DNA of 16,161 bases, from NCBI GenBank assembly GCA_964579305.1, contig CAZOGY010000085.1:1-16161 (forward strand). The letters are read 5' to 3'. This DNA comes from JBCBWG01 sp964579305 (GTDB lineage Bacteria; Pseudomonadota; Alphaproteobacteria; Rhizobiales; Hyphomicrobiaceae). A program made the translations under genes and the position numbers. The notes beneath the pieces are model-generated. The model was given only the letters and a program-made list of their open reading frames with translations, searched no databases and was not told the DNA's origin. Positions 7,531 to 16,029 of the stretch are shown here, in pieces; within the stretch, counting starts at the first letter, position 1, and each line of letters starts with the position of its first letter.

Positions 7531-8300
7531 CCGCTGAAACGATCCCGACGCGCAATGCGCCAGCCGCTCCAGTGATACCGCAGCGTGCCATCGTTCTGTC
7601 TGCAGGCCTTGGCACCCGCATGCGCCATTTGAGCCAAGACCGGCCCAAACCGCTGACGCCGTTGGCCGGCCGAACAATGCTCGATCGTGCGCTGGACCGC
7701 CTTGGCGATGCGGGCGTCGACACGGCTGTCGTCAACGTCCACTACATGGCCGACAAGATCGAAGCCGCGTTGGCGGACCGAACACAGCCGCGCGTTCTGA
7801 TTTCCGATGAACGCGATGCGCGGCTGGAAACGGGCGGCGGTGTCGTGCGTGCCTTGCCGCTGCTTGGAACCGCCCCATTCTTTGTCCACAATGCAGACTG
7901 CTGCTGGCGCGACGGCGTTGGCGATAACCTGCGCACGATGGCAGCGGCCTGGGACAGCGACCGCATGGACGTGTTGCTCCTGCTCGCCCCCATTGCCGAT
8001 TCACTCGGCTACGAAGGCCGTGGCGATTTCCATCTCGACCCGCACGGTCGCCTTCGGCGTCGCGGCGAACGCGAAGATGCACCCTTCGTATTTACCGGCG
8101 TTTCGATTGCACACCCGCGCTTGTTTCACGGTGCGCCCGAGGGGGCATTCTCGCTCAATGTCGTTTGGGACCGCGCCATTGCCGCGAATCGCGCCTACGG
8201 TGTGCGCATGTCGGGTTTGTGGATGCACATCGGCACGCCCGAAGCCCTCGAGGAAGCCGAGGCGCTGATGCGCAATGAGCCAGAAACCGACCATCACTGA
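7527..8300 (+). CDS. murU: N-acetylmuramate alpha-1-phosphate uridylyltransferase (MurU-type nucleotidyltransferase)
   Basis: A 257-residue cytoplasmic nucleotidyltransferase. The signature AIVLSAGLGTRMRHLSQDRPKPLTPLAG (residues 21-48) has the G-x-G-T-R nucleotide loop and catalytic-type Lys41 of sugar-1-phosphate uridylyl/thymidylyltransferases. HNADCCWRDG (121-130) carries the metal-binding aspartate (Asp124). ETGGGVVRALPLL (101-113), FVFTGVSI (187-194) and the C-terminal HIGTPEAL (234-241) fit MurU-like enzymes. MurU joins MurNAc-1-phosphate with UTP to give UDP-MurNAc, a recycling route that bypasses de novo synthesis and so the fosfomycin target MurA. The ATG overlaps the upstream stop (ATGA, 7527-7530), implying translational coupling with the AmgK domain that makes its substrate. 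A poorly conserved lead of about 20 residues precedes the core. A related sugar nucleotidyltransferase is possible from sequence alone; context favours MurU. Confidence 0.88.
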   Translation: MTAETIPTRNAPAAPVIPQRAIVLSAGLGTRMRHLSQDRPKPLTPLAGRTMLDRALDRLGDAGVDTAVVNVHYMADKIEAALADRTQPRVLISDERDARLETGGGVVRALPLLGTAPFFVHNADCCWRDGVGDNLRTMAAAWDSDRMDVLLLLAPIADSLGYEGRGDFHLDPHGRLRRRGEREDAPFVFTGVSIAHPRLFHGAPEGAFSLNVVWDRAIAANRAYGVRMSGLWMHIGTPEALEEAEALMRNEPETDHH

Positions 8301-11300
8301 TCTGTTCTCCCACGCCGCGCCGGATAACGCACGTCCCGCCGGCGGCCCTGTCTCCCCACCGGATCGCGCGACGGCTCGGCCAGGACGGCTGGCGACGATT
8401 GCGCCCGGTGTCCCGTTTCTTGACTGCCTCGCCAAAGCTGTCTTGAGCGGCCAGCTTCCGCCCTCCGTCGACGGCAAGCCGGTACCGCCCGCGCCGGCCG
8501 AACTTGCGGCACTGACAATCTTTCTGCCAACACGCCGGGCATGTCGCGCGTTGCAAGACGCCTTTCTCAAGGCCAGCAAAGGTCAGGCCCTGCTATTGCC
8601 GGCTCTTCGGCCCGTCGGCGATCTCGACGATGATTTTGCGATCGGGTTTGGCGCGGCAACAGCTTTTGCGACAGACGTTACCGCGCCATCGATCGATCCG
8701 CTAAACCGCACACTCCTGCTCGCGAAACTGATCCAAGCTTGGCGGCCGCCCGGCGATCACGCCGGCTCAACAGACCAGCCCCCGGCGCAGGCCATTCGGC
8801 TTGCACAGGCTCTGGCGACCCTGCTTGATGAAGTCGAAACCGAACGCGCGTCGTTGGACGGTCTCGGCGCCGTCGTTCCCGAAGAGCTGTCTGCGCATTG
8901 GCAGACGACGCTATCGTTCTTGAACATCCTGACGCAAAAGCTGCCAGCCGCATTGGTGGAACGCGGCCTGACAAGCCCTGCGGTTGAGCGCAACGCGGCG
9001 TTAGCCCGCATCGCCGCACAGATTACCCAAGCACCTGAAAACGAAGGTATTATCGTCGCGGGCGTTACGGGTTCGGTTCCCGCAACCATCGATCTGATGG
9101 CCGCAGTCTTGGCCAAGCCGCGGGGCGCCGTCATTTTGCCAGGCCTCGACATGGCGCTCGACCCTGCATGCGAGGCCGCGATCCTCGGCAACTCCGGGCC
9201 GTCTGGAGCGGCGCATCCCGAGCACCCGCAGTTCACCCTGGCGCGTGTCACAGAAAAACTCCGCGTGGCACGCAACGACGTCAGGGTCCTTCACGCGGAT
9301 GAATGCGATCCGACGCTTGCCAATGAACGCGCGCTGCGCAGCGTTTTCATCACCGAGGCCATGCGACCTGCCGCCACAACGGATGCGTGGGCAACGCTGC
9401 CCGCCCGCGTTTCAGCCGATGACGCCAAATGCGCCTTCGCACGCGTCCACGCACTGGTTTCGCCAACTGCGCTTGACGAAGCCGAGGTGGTCTCCCTCAT
9501 TCTGCGCGAGGCGATTGAACATCCCGGCCGGACCGCAGCCCTGATTTCGCCGGACCGGTTACTGGCCAGACGCGTTGTCGCCCGGCTTGCCACCTGGGGC
9601 ATCGAGGTTGACGACAGCGCGGGACGCCCACTGCGCAAGACCGAAGTCGGCACCCTCTTTGAGTTGATCCTCACCGCCATTCGCGACGGGTTCCCGCCCG
9701 TCACCGTCACCGCGCTTTTGAAACATCCGCTGGTGAGACTTGGGCTTCCAGTCGGCGAAATACGCCGCCGCGCGCGCAACTTCGAAATCGCAGCATTGCG
9801 CGCGGTTTATCTCGGTCGCGGACTTGACGCCCTGCAGGAGGCGCTCGCAAAGGCCCATCGCGATGCCGCCGATGGCAATCGATTCGAACGTGCCGTGCGC
9901 ACCCTATCGCCGGCCAACTGGACTGACGCCCAGGAGGCCATTGATCGCTTCCAAAGTGCCTTCGAGCCCTGGAAGCGCGCGTCAGCTGAGGCGGACAGTG
10001 GCAATGGCAGCCGTTCGCTCGCGCATTGGGCCGATGCCGTCGTCGCGATCGCCGAAGCACTCGCTGAGCCGCCGCCAATCGAAGCCGATGGCGATGCACA
10101 AACCGACCCGGAACCAGTGTCAGCATCGCCGCTGGCGGCGGCCGCCCTTTGGAGTAGTGACGGCGGCGAAACGGCTGCTGACATTCTTGCGCGCCTCATG
10201 GCGGACCAGCCAGACAACCTCTTGGCGTCGCCTGACGAGGCACCCGATGCCATCAACGCTCTGCTTGCTGGCGAGACCGTTCGGCCATCCGCGCGTGCCC
10301 ATCCCCGGATCACAATCTGGGGGCCCTATGAAGCGCGCCTGATGCAGCCTGACGTTGTCGTCCTCGGCGGACTGAATGAAGGCGTCTGGCCATCGCTCCC
10401 CGAACCAGGGCCATGGATCAACCGGCCGATGCGCACCGCGCTTGGCCTGCCCGCACCGGAAGCCGCGTTGGGCCGCGCGGCACACGATTTTTGCCAGTTC
10501 ATGGCAGCCGAAACCGTCTACCTGACGCGGGCCGACAAGGTCGACGGCAAACCGACGGTGCCATCGCGGTGGCTCCTGCGGCTGGATGCGATCCTCGCGG
10601 CCATCGGGGCACGCGATGCCCTCAACACCGATCGGCCATGGACCGCTTGGGCCGCTGAGCGCACGCAGACGCCGAAGCGCCAGATCATTGACCGCCCGCG
10701 CCCGTGCCCGCCCATATCCATGCGCCCCACGCAACTGAGCGTGACCGACATCGAGCGCTGGATCGCCAACCCGTACGCACTTTACGCGGCCAAGATCCTA
10801 AAACTCTCGCCGATGCCCATGCTCGGCGCTGCACCCGATGCAGCCGATCGCGGAAGCATTGTCCACGCCGCACTCAATCGTTTCGCCAAGCGCTACCCCG
10901 AAGCTTTGCCGGACGAAACCGAGCGCGTTCTGTGCGCAATCGCGCGCGAATTGCTTGCAGACTATGCCGATGCTGCCGATGTTGCTGCATTCTGGCAGCC
11001 GCGGTTTGAACGGTTTGCGACGTGGTTCGCCGCCACCGAGCCCGATCGGCGCGAGGGCGTCACACGCGTCCTTTCGGAAGTCTCCGGTGCGCTTGATCTT
11101 GATTGTGAGCGGGCCACGTTGACACTCACCGCCCGCGCAGACCGGATCGATTTGGCAAGCTCCGGTCTGCGCATTTACGACTACAAAGGTACCCAAGGCC
11201 TTGACCCGCTTGCGCAGCGGAGCAAGGCCGGCCGCGCACCGCAACTGCTGCTTGAGGCGGCGATGGCCGCGCGCGGCGCATTCGCGCCAGAGGCGAACGA

Positions 11301-11592
11301 CGCTGCAGCAATCCAAGTAACGGGTCCGGTCCAATCGCTCGCCCTGATCTCGACGGCCGGTGGCGACCCGCCTGGTGCCATCAAAGATATCCGCCTTGAT
11401 GATATTGCGGCCGCCGCCGATGCCGTTCTGGCCCACGTGACCTCGCTCGCTGATGCCTACGCCGACGTGACGACGCCATATCAGGCCATGCGACGTCCGG
11501 GCTTTGATTACCGCTACGACGTCTTTGCCCATCTGGCCCGCGTCGCGGAGTGGAGCGCCGACGACAGCGAGCCCGCTGGAGACGGCAGCTAA
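8275..11592 (+). CDS. addB: Double-strand-break repair protein AddB (alphaproteobacterial type)
   Basis: A 1105-residue subunit of the AddAB helicase-nuclease, which processes double-strand DNA ends for RecA loading. The N-terminal half is a degenerate helicase: LPTRRACRALQDAF and LLPALRPVGDLDDDFA are characteristic of the alphaproteobacterial branch, and no Walker A is visible. The centre has DVVVLGGLNEGVWP (693-706). The C-terminal PD-(D/E)XK nuclease shows LSVTDIERWIANPYALYA, DRGSIVHAALNRF, DRID (Asp956), YDYKG (Asp969, Lys971) and PQLLLEAAM. The four cysteines that hold an iron-sulfur cluster in Bacillus AddB are not seen around this domain. ATG 8275 lies inside murU (26-nt overlap, different frame), with AGGAAG/GAGG upstream at 8251-8262. 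The first 38 residues are Pro/Ala-rich, and the conserved core begins near ATIAPGVPFLD. The stop TAA (11590-11592) overlaps the addA ATG by one base. Confidence 0.94.
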   Translation: MSQKPTITDLFSHAAPDNARPAGGPVSPPDRATARPGRLATIAPGVPFLDCLAKAVLSGQLPPSVDGKPVPPAPAELAALTIFLPTRRACRALQDAFLKASKGQALLLPALRPVGDLDDDFAIGFGAATAFATDVTAPSIDPLNRTLLLAKLIQAWRPPGDHAGSTDQPPAQAIRLAQALATLLDEVETERASLDGLGAVVPEELSAHWQTTLSFLNILTQKLPAALVERGLTSPAVERNAALARIAAQITQAPENEGIIVAGVTGSVPATIDLMAAVLAKPRGAVILPGLDMALDPACEAAILGNSGPSGAAHPEHPQFTLARVTEKLRVARNDVRVLHADECDPTLANERALRSVFITEAMRPAATTDAWATLPARVSADDAKCAFARVHALVSPTALDEAEVVSLILREAIEHPGRTAALISPDRLLARRVVARLATWGIEVDDSAGRPLRKTEVGTLFELILTAIRDGFPPVTVTALLKHPLVRLGLPVGEIRRRARNFEIAALRAVYLGRGLDALQEALAKAHRDAADGNRFERAVRTLSPANWTDAQEAIDRFQSAFEPWKRASAEADSGNGSRSLAHWADAVVAIAEALAEPPPIEADGDAQTDPEPVSASPLAAAALWSSDGGETAADILARLMADQPDNLLASPDEAPDAINALLAGETVRPSARAHPRITIWGPYEARLMQPDVVVLGGLNEGVWPSLPEPGPWINRPMRTALGLPAPEAALGRAAHDFCQFMAAETVYLTRADKVDGKPTVPSRWLLRLDAILAAIGARDALNTDRPWTAWAAERTQTPKRQIIDRPRPCPPISMRPTQLSVTDIERWIANPYALYAAKILKLSPMPMLGAAPDAADRGSIVHAALNRFAKRYPEALPDETERVLCAIARELLADYADAADVAAFWQPRFERFATWFAATEPDRREGVTRVLSEVSGALDLDCERATLTLTARADRIDLASSGLRIYDYKGTQGLDPLAQRSKAGRAPQLLLEAAMAARGAFAPEANDAAAIQVTGPVQSLALISTAGGDPPGAIKDIRLDDIAAAADAVLAHVTSLADAYADVTTPYQAMRRPGFDYRYDVFAHLARVAEWSADDSEPAGDGS
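11578..11581 (+). promoter_or_regulatory. Ribosome binding site deciding the addA start
   Basis: GGAG at 11578-11581 lies ten bases before ATG 11592 and inside the 3' end of addB. It favours this ATG, which overlaps the addB stop as TAATG, over the downstream ATG at 11622, which has only TGGTGAC before it. Confidence 0.6.
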
Positions 11593-14500
11593 TGGCTCGG
11601 TCGCATAACTCCGATGGTGACATGAACAATCGATTTGTGGACGCACCCACCGATGACCTGGAATCGCGCCGCAGTGCGCTGTTTGAGGCGACAAAGATCG
11701 CCCAACGGCGTGCAGCGCTGCCTGATGAATCAGCCTGGGTCAGCGCGAATGCCGGAGCCGGCAAGACGCATGTTCTCAAGACCCGCGTCCAGCGCCTGTT
11801 GCTGTCCGGCGTGGCACCATCGCGGATCCTGTGCCTGACCTATACGAACGCCGCCGCCGCCGAGATGTCCAAACGGGTGTTCGACGACCTGGCCAAATGG
11901 TCGGCCATGGACGACCTCACGCTTGCCAACGAACTGACCGCGCTGACTGGCGTCGATCCCGACCCAGAAATGTTGGCGCGCGCGCGCCAGTTGTTTGCAC
12001 GCGTGATCGATGCGCCAGGCGGGCTTACCATCAGGACCATCCACGGCTTCTGCGAGCGTCTGCTGCAGCGGTTTCCACTCGAGGCCGGTCTCACCCCCGG
12101 CTTCAAGATTCTGGACGACGAAACCGCATCCACGCTGCAAGCGACCGCCGTTGCTGAGACGTTGCTTGCGGCCAGTCGCGGCCAAGACCCGATCCTGGCC
12201 AATGCGCTCAAGACGACCATCGCCTACGCCGCCGACGACCGGTTTCGTGACGTAATCAGCGCAACCCGGGATGCCCGCTTCCGCACCGCGCGAGAGGACA
12301 TGCGAGCTCTTGAAGCCTCCGCCGTCCGCGGCGCGGCTGACCGTGACGAAGACGGCGAGGTCAATGGCGGCGAGATCAATGGCGGGATGATCGACCTGTG
12401 GTTACGCACCGCCATGGGCATCGACGCAACGACGACGCCGGACGCTGTTGTGGCGATGGCCGCCCGCGTTCTCGACGATGCCACGTTGCGCAAGGCCAGC
12501 GACGTTCTGCAAGCCAGCGGCAAGACAACCGACGCAACGCTGGCAGACCAGCTCTCGGCTGCACGCAAGACCGCCGAAGCCCACGCACGGATATCAGCAC
12601 TCGCATCCGCGTTGCTGACCAAGGACGGCGAACCCCGCAAACCGGCCCGGTTCATCACCAAAGCAGTTCGCGCCGACCATCCAGAGATCGCGAATGCGCT
12701 TGATACCGCCCGCGATACCCTGTTTGCGCATCTCAAAACCTTGAAGGCGTTGCAGGCGATTGCCGCGACCACCGCGATCATCCGCCTGGCCGACCGGATC
12801 GCGCACGGGTACGCCCGTGAAAAGAACGAAGCTGGCGCTCTTGATTTCGATGATCTGATTGCGGCAACCCGCGATTTACTTGCCGCCGACGGCAAGGCCG
12901 CTTGGGTGCTCTATAAGCTGGATGGTGGGCTCGACCATATCCTGGTCGATGAGGCCCAGGACACCAGTGCGCGCCAGTGGCAGATCATCCAAACCCTGGC
13001 TGGCGAATTTTTTTCCGGGTCCGAGACGCGTGATGCCCCGCCAACGGTGTTTGGCGTTGGCGATGAAAAGCAATCGATCTACTCTTTCCAAGGCGCTCAA
13101 CCAAAGCTTTTCGCGACCGCTGGCCGCGCACTTGCCGACCAAGCCGTCGCCGCCGGTTCGCGCTTCAACGAGATCCCGCTGACGCTGTCGTTTCGAACGA
13201 CGGCACCGATACTCGAAGCCGTCGACCGCGTGTTCGACGATCCCCAGCGCACGCCCGGCGTTGGCCGTCCGCATACCAGCGTCCGCCACAACGCATTGCG
13301 AATGGGCGAGGCGGGCTGTGTGGAACTCTGGCCGCTCCTGGTCCCCGAAGCCGCCGAAGAAGTTGCGGTCTTTGATCCGCTGTCGGGAGAACAAGCTGCC
13401 TCACCCGTCGTCCAATTGGCCCGCCAGATCGCGACCACGATCCGAAACTGGCTTGATGCGAAGACGCTATTGCCATCGCAAGGCCGTCCAATCCGACCCG
13501 GCGACATCATGGTGCTGTTGCGCCGCCGCAAGCCGTTTGGCCAAGCGCTGGTCAGCGAACTCAAGCGCGCCGGCGTCCCTGTCGCCGGTGCGGACCGCTT
13601 AGCCCTGATCGACCACATCGCAATTCAAGACCTAATGGCGGTCGCCGATTTCGTGACACTGCCCGAAGATGATCTCGCCCTGGCGGCTCTTTTGAAATCA
13701 CCGTTGTTTGACTTCAACGATGACGTCCTGATCGCCCATGCGCCCAACCGGAAAGGCTCTTTGTGGTCAGCGCTCGTGAAGGCCGCCGCCACCCAAGGCG
13801 CAAAACCCGATCTCATGAGAGCTGTTGAAACGCTCAAAAACTGGCGCGCAGCCGCTGACCGGCGCCCGCCGTTTGAGTTTTTCGCCAGGCTCTTGGATGA
13901 CGCTGCCCCCCATGCACCCGACTTGACCATGCGCCAGGCGATACTGCGCAGGCTCGGGCCCGACGCTGCCGATCCGCTTGATGAGTTCCTGGAACGCGCA
14001 CTTGCGTTCGACGACCTTCAGACGCCCTCACTGCAGGGATTTGTGCATTGGATGCGCACCAGCGCGTTCGAGATCAAGCGGGACATGGACCAGGGGGCCG
14101 ACCAGGTCCGGATCATGACCGCGCACGGGGCAAAGGGCCTTGAGGCCAACATCGTATTCCTGCCCGACACCACGAGCGATCCCGCCAAGGCGCCAGCGCC
14201 ACCTTTCGTCGACCTCAACGCAGCCGCTCCCCAACCGCTCGACGACCACGACGACTCCGTGGCGCCAATCCCAGCCTTGCTGTGGCCCGTCGCCGGCGCT
14301 GGCAAGCTCGAAAAAGTCGCCGAGGCCAAGGCAGCCCGCCAGCTCAGCGAGTTGGCGGAACACAACCGCCTTCTCTACGTCGCAATGACCCGTGCGCGCG
14401 ACCAACTCATCATCGCTGGGATTGCGCCGAAGCGCGCCAATGCCGCTCAGGGCGCAGATCAAGCCGCGCCGCCCGCGTCTTGGTATGGTGTGATCCATGA

Positions 14501-15470
14501 AAAACTATTCGATCGCATGACGCCGGCGACCAATGCACTGGGCCAGGCGGTGCAGCGTATGGAAAGTCCACAGCTTCGCGCCACGCCCCTTGTCGGCGAT
14601 CCATCGGCTGGCGAAGCGCCAAACGAACCCCGCCCGGACTGGGCCTTCCGCCCGGTTCCCGCTGAACCAATCCGCCAAATCCCGATCCAGCCATCGCGCC
14701 TTGCGCCTCTGGAAACCGATGCAGAGGGCGATCCCGTCGAGCAGGGCTGGAACGTCGGCTCGCCGATTGATACCGGCCTTGGATTGCCGGCTGCTACCTC
14801 GCCGCGCGCACCAAGGCCGCTGGCAGATCCTCGCGCGCTTGAAGACGCAACGGCCGCCACGCCAGACAGTCCTGTGCCCGATCGTTTCCTGCGCGGGAAC
14901 TTAACCCACGCGCTCTTGCAGCTGCTGCCCGAGTTATCGGAGGCGGCGCGTGAGGATGCGGGCCTGCGGTTTCTGACAAGCCGCGGTGCAGCGCTCAGCA
15001 GCGCAGCGCGAAGATCCGTTCTTGCCGAAGTTCTCGCAATTCTGCGCGAACCTGCGCTCGCCGGTCTGTTCGCAGAAGGATCGCGGGCCGAAGTCTCACT
15101 GATCGCAGACATCGAAGGGCCGAAGCTTGGACAGCCGCCGCTTCGGATCACCGGCCAGATTGACCGGCTTGTCGAGCGTGATGATCACGTTTTGATTGTG
15201 GATTACAAAACCAATCGTGACGCCCCGCCACCGCACGGCGAAATCCCCCAAGCCTACCTGCTGCAGCTTGCGGCCTACCGGCTGGCCCTGAGGCGGATTT
15301 TCCCAGACAAGCCGGTCCGGGCCGCCCTATTGTGGACCATCGGCCCGCGTCTGCGCACCCTCAGCGACCAGCAACTGGACGCCATAGCGCCAAATCTATG
15401 GACGCAGGCCGCCCGCTCGGCGCACCATGCGACAACGGGTGACCACAGTCGCGACCAAGTGATCAGATAA
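11592..15470 (+). CDS. addA: Double-strand-break repair helicase-nuclease AddA
   Basis: A 1292-residue UvrD/Rep-family helicase with a C-terminal nuclease, catalytic partner of AddB. Helicase motifs appear in order: Walker A ANAGAGKT (52-59), CLTYTNAAAAEMSKRV, TIHGFCERLLQRFP, motif II LVDEAQDTSARQW (Asp453-Glu454), motif III GVGDEKQSIYSFQGA, motif IV PLTLSFRTT, motif V TAHGAKGLEANIVFLPDT and motif VI LLYVAMTRARDQLI. The RecB-like nuclease has GQIDRL (Asp1191), IVDYKTN (Asp1204, Lys1206) and QAYLLQLAAYRLAL. Both active sites look intact. A proline-rich, poorly conserved linker (about residues 950-1095) joins helicase to nuclease. A 15-nt near-perfect tandem repeat gives EVNGG-EINGG at 256-265. 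ATG 11592 overlaps the addB stop by one base, so translation is probably coupled; ATG 11622 is a possible alternative. Most of the first 45 residues are unlikely to be essential to the fold. Confidence 0.96.
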   Translation: MARSHNSDGDMNNRFVDAPTDDLESRRSALFEATKIAQRRAALPDESAWVSANAGAGKTHVLKTRVQRLLLSGVAPSRILCLTYTNAAAAEMSKRVFDDLAKWSAMDDLTLANELTALTGVDPDPEMLARARQLFARVIDAPGGLTIRTIHGFCERLLQRFPLEAGLTPGFKILDDETASTLQATAVAETLLAASRGQDPILANALKTTIAYAADDRFRDVISATRDARFRTAREDMRALEASAVRGAADRDEDGEVNGGEINGGMIDLWLRTAMGIDATTTPDAVVAMAARVLDDATLRKASDVLQASGKTTDATLADQLSAARKTAEAHARISALASALLTKDGEPRKPARFITKAVRADHPEIANALDTARDTLFAHLKTLKALQAIAATTAIIRLADRIAHGYAREKNEAGALDFDDLIAATRDLLAADGKAAWVLYKLDGGLDHILVDEAQDTSARQWQIIQTLAGEFFSGSETRDAPPTVFGVGDEKQSIYSFQGAQPKLFATAGRALADQAVAAGSRFNEIPLTLSFRTTAPILEAVDRVFDDPQRTPGVGRPHTSVRHNALRMGEAGCVELWPLLVPEAAEEVAVFDPLSGEQAASPVVQLARQIATTIRNWLDAKTLLPSQGRPIRPGDIMVLLRRRKPFGQALVSELKRAGVPVAGADRLALIDHIAIQDLMAVADFVTLPEDDLALAALLKSPLFDFNDDVLIAHAPNRKGSLWSALVKAAATQGAKPDLMRAVETLKNWRAAADRRPPFEFFARLLDDAAPHAPDLTMRQAILRRLGPDAADPLDEFLERALAFDDLQTPSLQGFVHWMRTSAFEIKRDMDQGADQVRIMTAHGAKGLEANIVFLPDTTSDPAKAPAPPFVDLNAAAPQPLDDHDDSVAPIPALLWPVAGAGKLEKVAEAKAARQLSELAEHNRLLYVAMTRARDQLIIAGIAPKRANAAQGADQAAPPASWYGVIHEKLFDRMTPATNALGQAVQRMESPQLRATPLVGDPSAGEAPNEPRPDWAFRPVPAEPIRQIPIQPSRLAPLETDAEGDPVEQGWNVGSPIDTGLGLPAATSPRAPRPLADPRALEDATAATPDSPVPDRFLRGNLTHALLQLLPELSEAAREDAGLRFLTSRGAALSSAARRSVLAEVLAILREPALAGLFAEGSRAEVSLIADIEGPKLGQPPLRITGQIDRLVERDDHVLIVDYKTNRDAPPPHGEIPQAYLLQLAAYRLALRRIFPDKPVRAALLWTIGPRLRTLSDQQLDAIAPNLWTQAARSAHHATTGDHSRDQVIR
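12357..12386 (+). repeat. In-frame 15-nt tandem duplication inside addA
   Basis: GAGGTCAATGGCGGC (12357-12371) is followed directly by GAGATCAATGGCGGG (12372-12386): 13 of 15 bases are identical, and each unit is five codons (EVNGG, EINGG). It lies in an acidic, flexible-looking insert between helicase motifs and probably arose by slippage. Confidence 0.8.
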
Positions 15471-15480
15471 TGATCTTTTT
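15461..15480 (+). terminator. Weak possible terminator overlapping the addA stop
   Basis: GATCA (15461-15465) and TGATC (15471-15475) form a five-base-pair stem around GATAA, followed directly by TTTTT (15476-15480). The layout is that of an intrinsic terminator and lies at the end of the block, but the stem is short and AT-rich, so efficiency would be low and some transcription may run into trxA. Confidence 0.35.
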
Positions 15481-15504
15481 GCATGTTGGAGGTCGAGCAA
15501 TTCC

Positions 15505-15545
15505 GTCCGGTCTGGGAATCGCAAAGCAATGCCGTAAGATCGGAC
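15505..15545 (+). other. Inverted repeat in the addA-trxA intergenic region
   Basis: GTCCGGTCT (15505-15513) can pair with AGATCGGAC (15537-15545) through nine pairs including one G-U, with a 23-nt loop. No T-run follows, so it is not a simple terminator. It could be an RNA structure in a read-through transcript or an operator; I cannot tell which. Confidence 0.35.
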
Positions 15546-15574
15546 ATGGCTCTGTCAGCACATCGTGAACGTCC

Positions 15575-15601
15575 TTGACGCCCATCCGGGCCGTTTCTAA
15601 T
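15575..15601 (+). promoter_or_regulatory. Possible housekeeping-sigma promoter of trxA
   Basis: TTGACG (15575-15580) matches the -35 consensus at five of six positions. TCTAAT (15596-15601) matches the -10 at five of six, but the spacer is only 15 nt, shorter than the usual 16-18. The location, about 50 nt before the trxA start and after a possible terminator, is sensible. Confidence 0.4.
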
Positions 15602-15636
15602 TAGCCGATAACACCGCGCGGAGCGCACATTTAACG

Positions 15637-15643
15637 AAAGGAG
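15637..15643 (+). promoter_or_regulatory. Strong Shine-Dalgarno sequence of trxA
   Basis: AAAGGAG lies seven bases before ATG 15651. It is much closer to the consensus than the sites of the other genes here, in line with the high expression expected of thioredoxin. Confidence 0.8.
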
Positions 15644-15650
15644 CGCCGCA

Positions 15651-15977
15651 ATGACGAAAACAGTGTCGGACACCAGTTTTGAGACGGAAGTTCTGCAATC
15701 ATCCAAACCTGTCCTTGTCGACTTTTTTGCCGAGTGGTGCGGGCCGTGCAAAGCAATGGCGCCCGCGTTGGAGCAGGTTTCCCAGGAGATGGCAGACCAA
15801 CTGACCGTCGCCAAGATTGACGTCGACGCAAACCCTGAGATCACGACACGCTATCAGATCCAGGCCATGCCGACGCTGATCCTGTTCAAGGACGGCGAAA
15901 TCATTGCGCGCCACACCGGTGCTCTGCCGCAGAAAAGCAAGCTCGAAGCTTGGATCGCCGAGACCATCTCCGTCTGA
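15651..15977 (+). CDS. trxA: Thioredoxin
   Basis: A 108-residue cytoplasmic thioredoxin, the usual length for TrxA, which reduces protein disulfides and is recycled by thioredoxin reductase with NADPH. The active site is EWCGPCK (Cys30, Cys33). The buried aspartate (VDFFAEW, Asp24), the helix-breaking proline after the active site (MAPAL) and the cis-proline loop QAMPT (Pro74) are all present. No signal peptide is seen, so it acts in the cytoplasm. It is preceded by a strong Shine-Dalgarno and a possible promoter of its own and followed by a strong terminator. It may therefore be expressed alone, although its place directly downstream of addA is the common alphaproteobacterial order. Both ends of the gene are clear. 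Confidence 0.97.
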   Translation: MTKTVSDTSFETEVLQSSKPVLVDFFAEWCGPCKAMAPALEQVSQEMADQLTVAKIDVDANPEITTRYQIQAMPTLILFKDGEIIARHTGALPQKSKLEAWIAETISV

Positions 15978-16029
15978 TCTGAAAAGCGTTGGTGAGCGCA
16001 ACGCCAAGTGCTCTCACAGCAGAACGATC

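Noticed and set aside
10798..11694. 298-residue open frame on the - strand
   Set aside because: It lies opposite the conserved nuclease end of addB and the addB-addA junction. No recognisable domain, and the + strand genes are certain.
15631..15635. TTAAC half-site before trxA as a second CtrA site
   Set aside because: No partner TTAA lies seven bases away, and a single half-site is too common to count.
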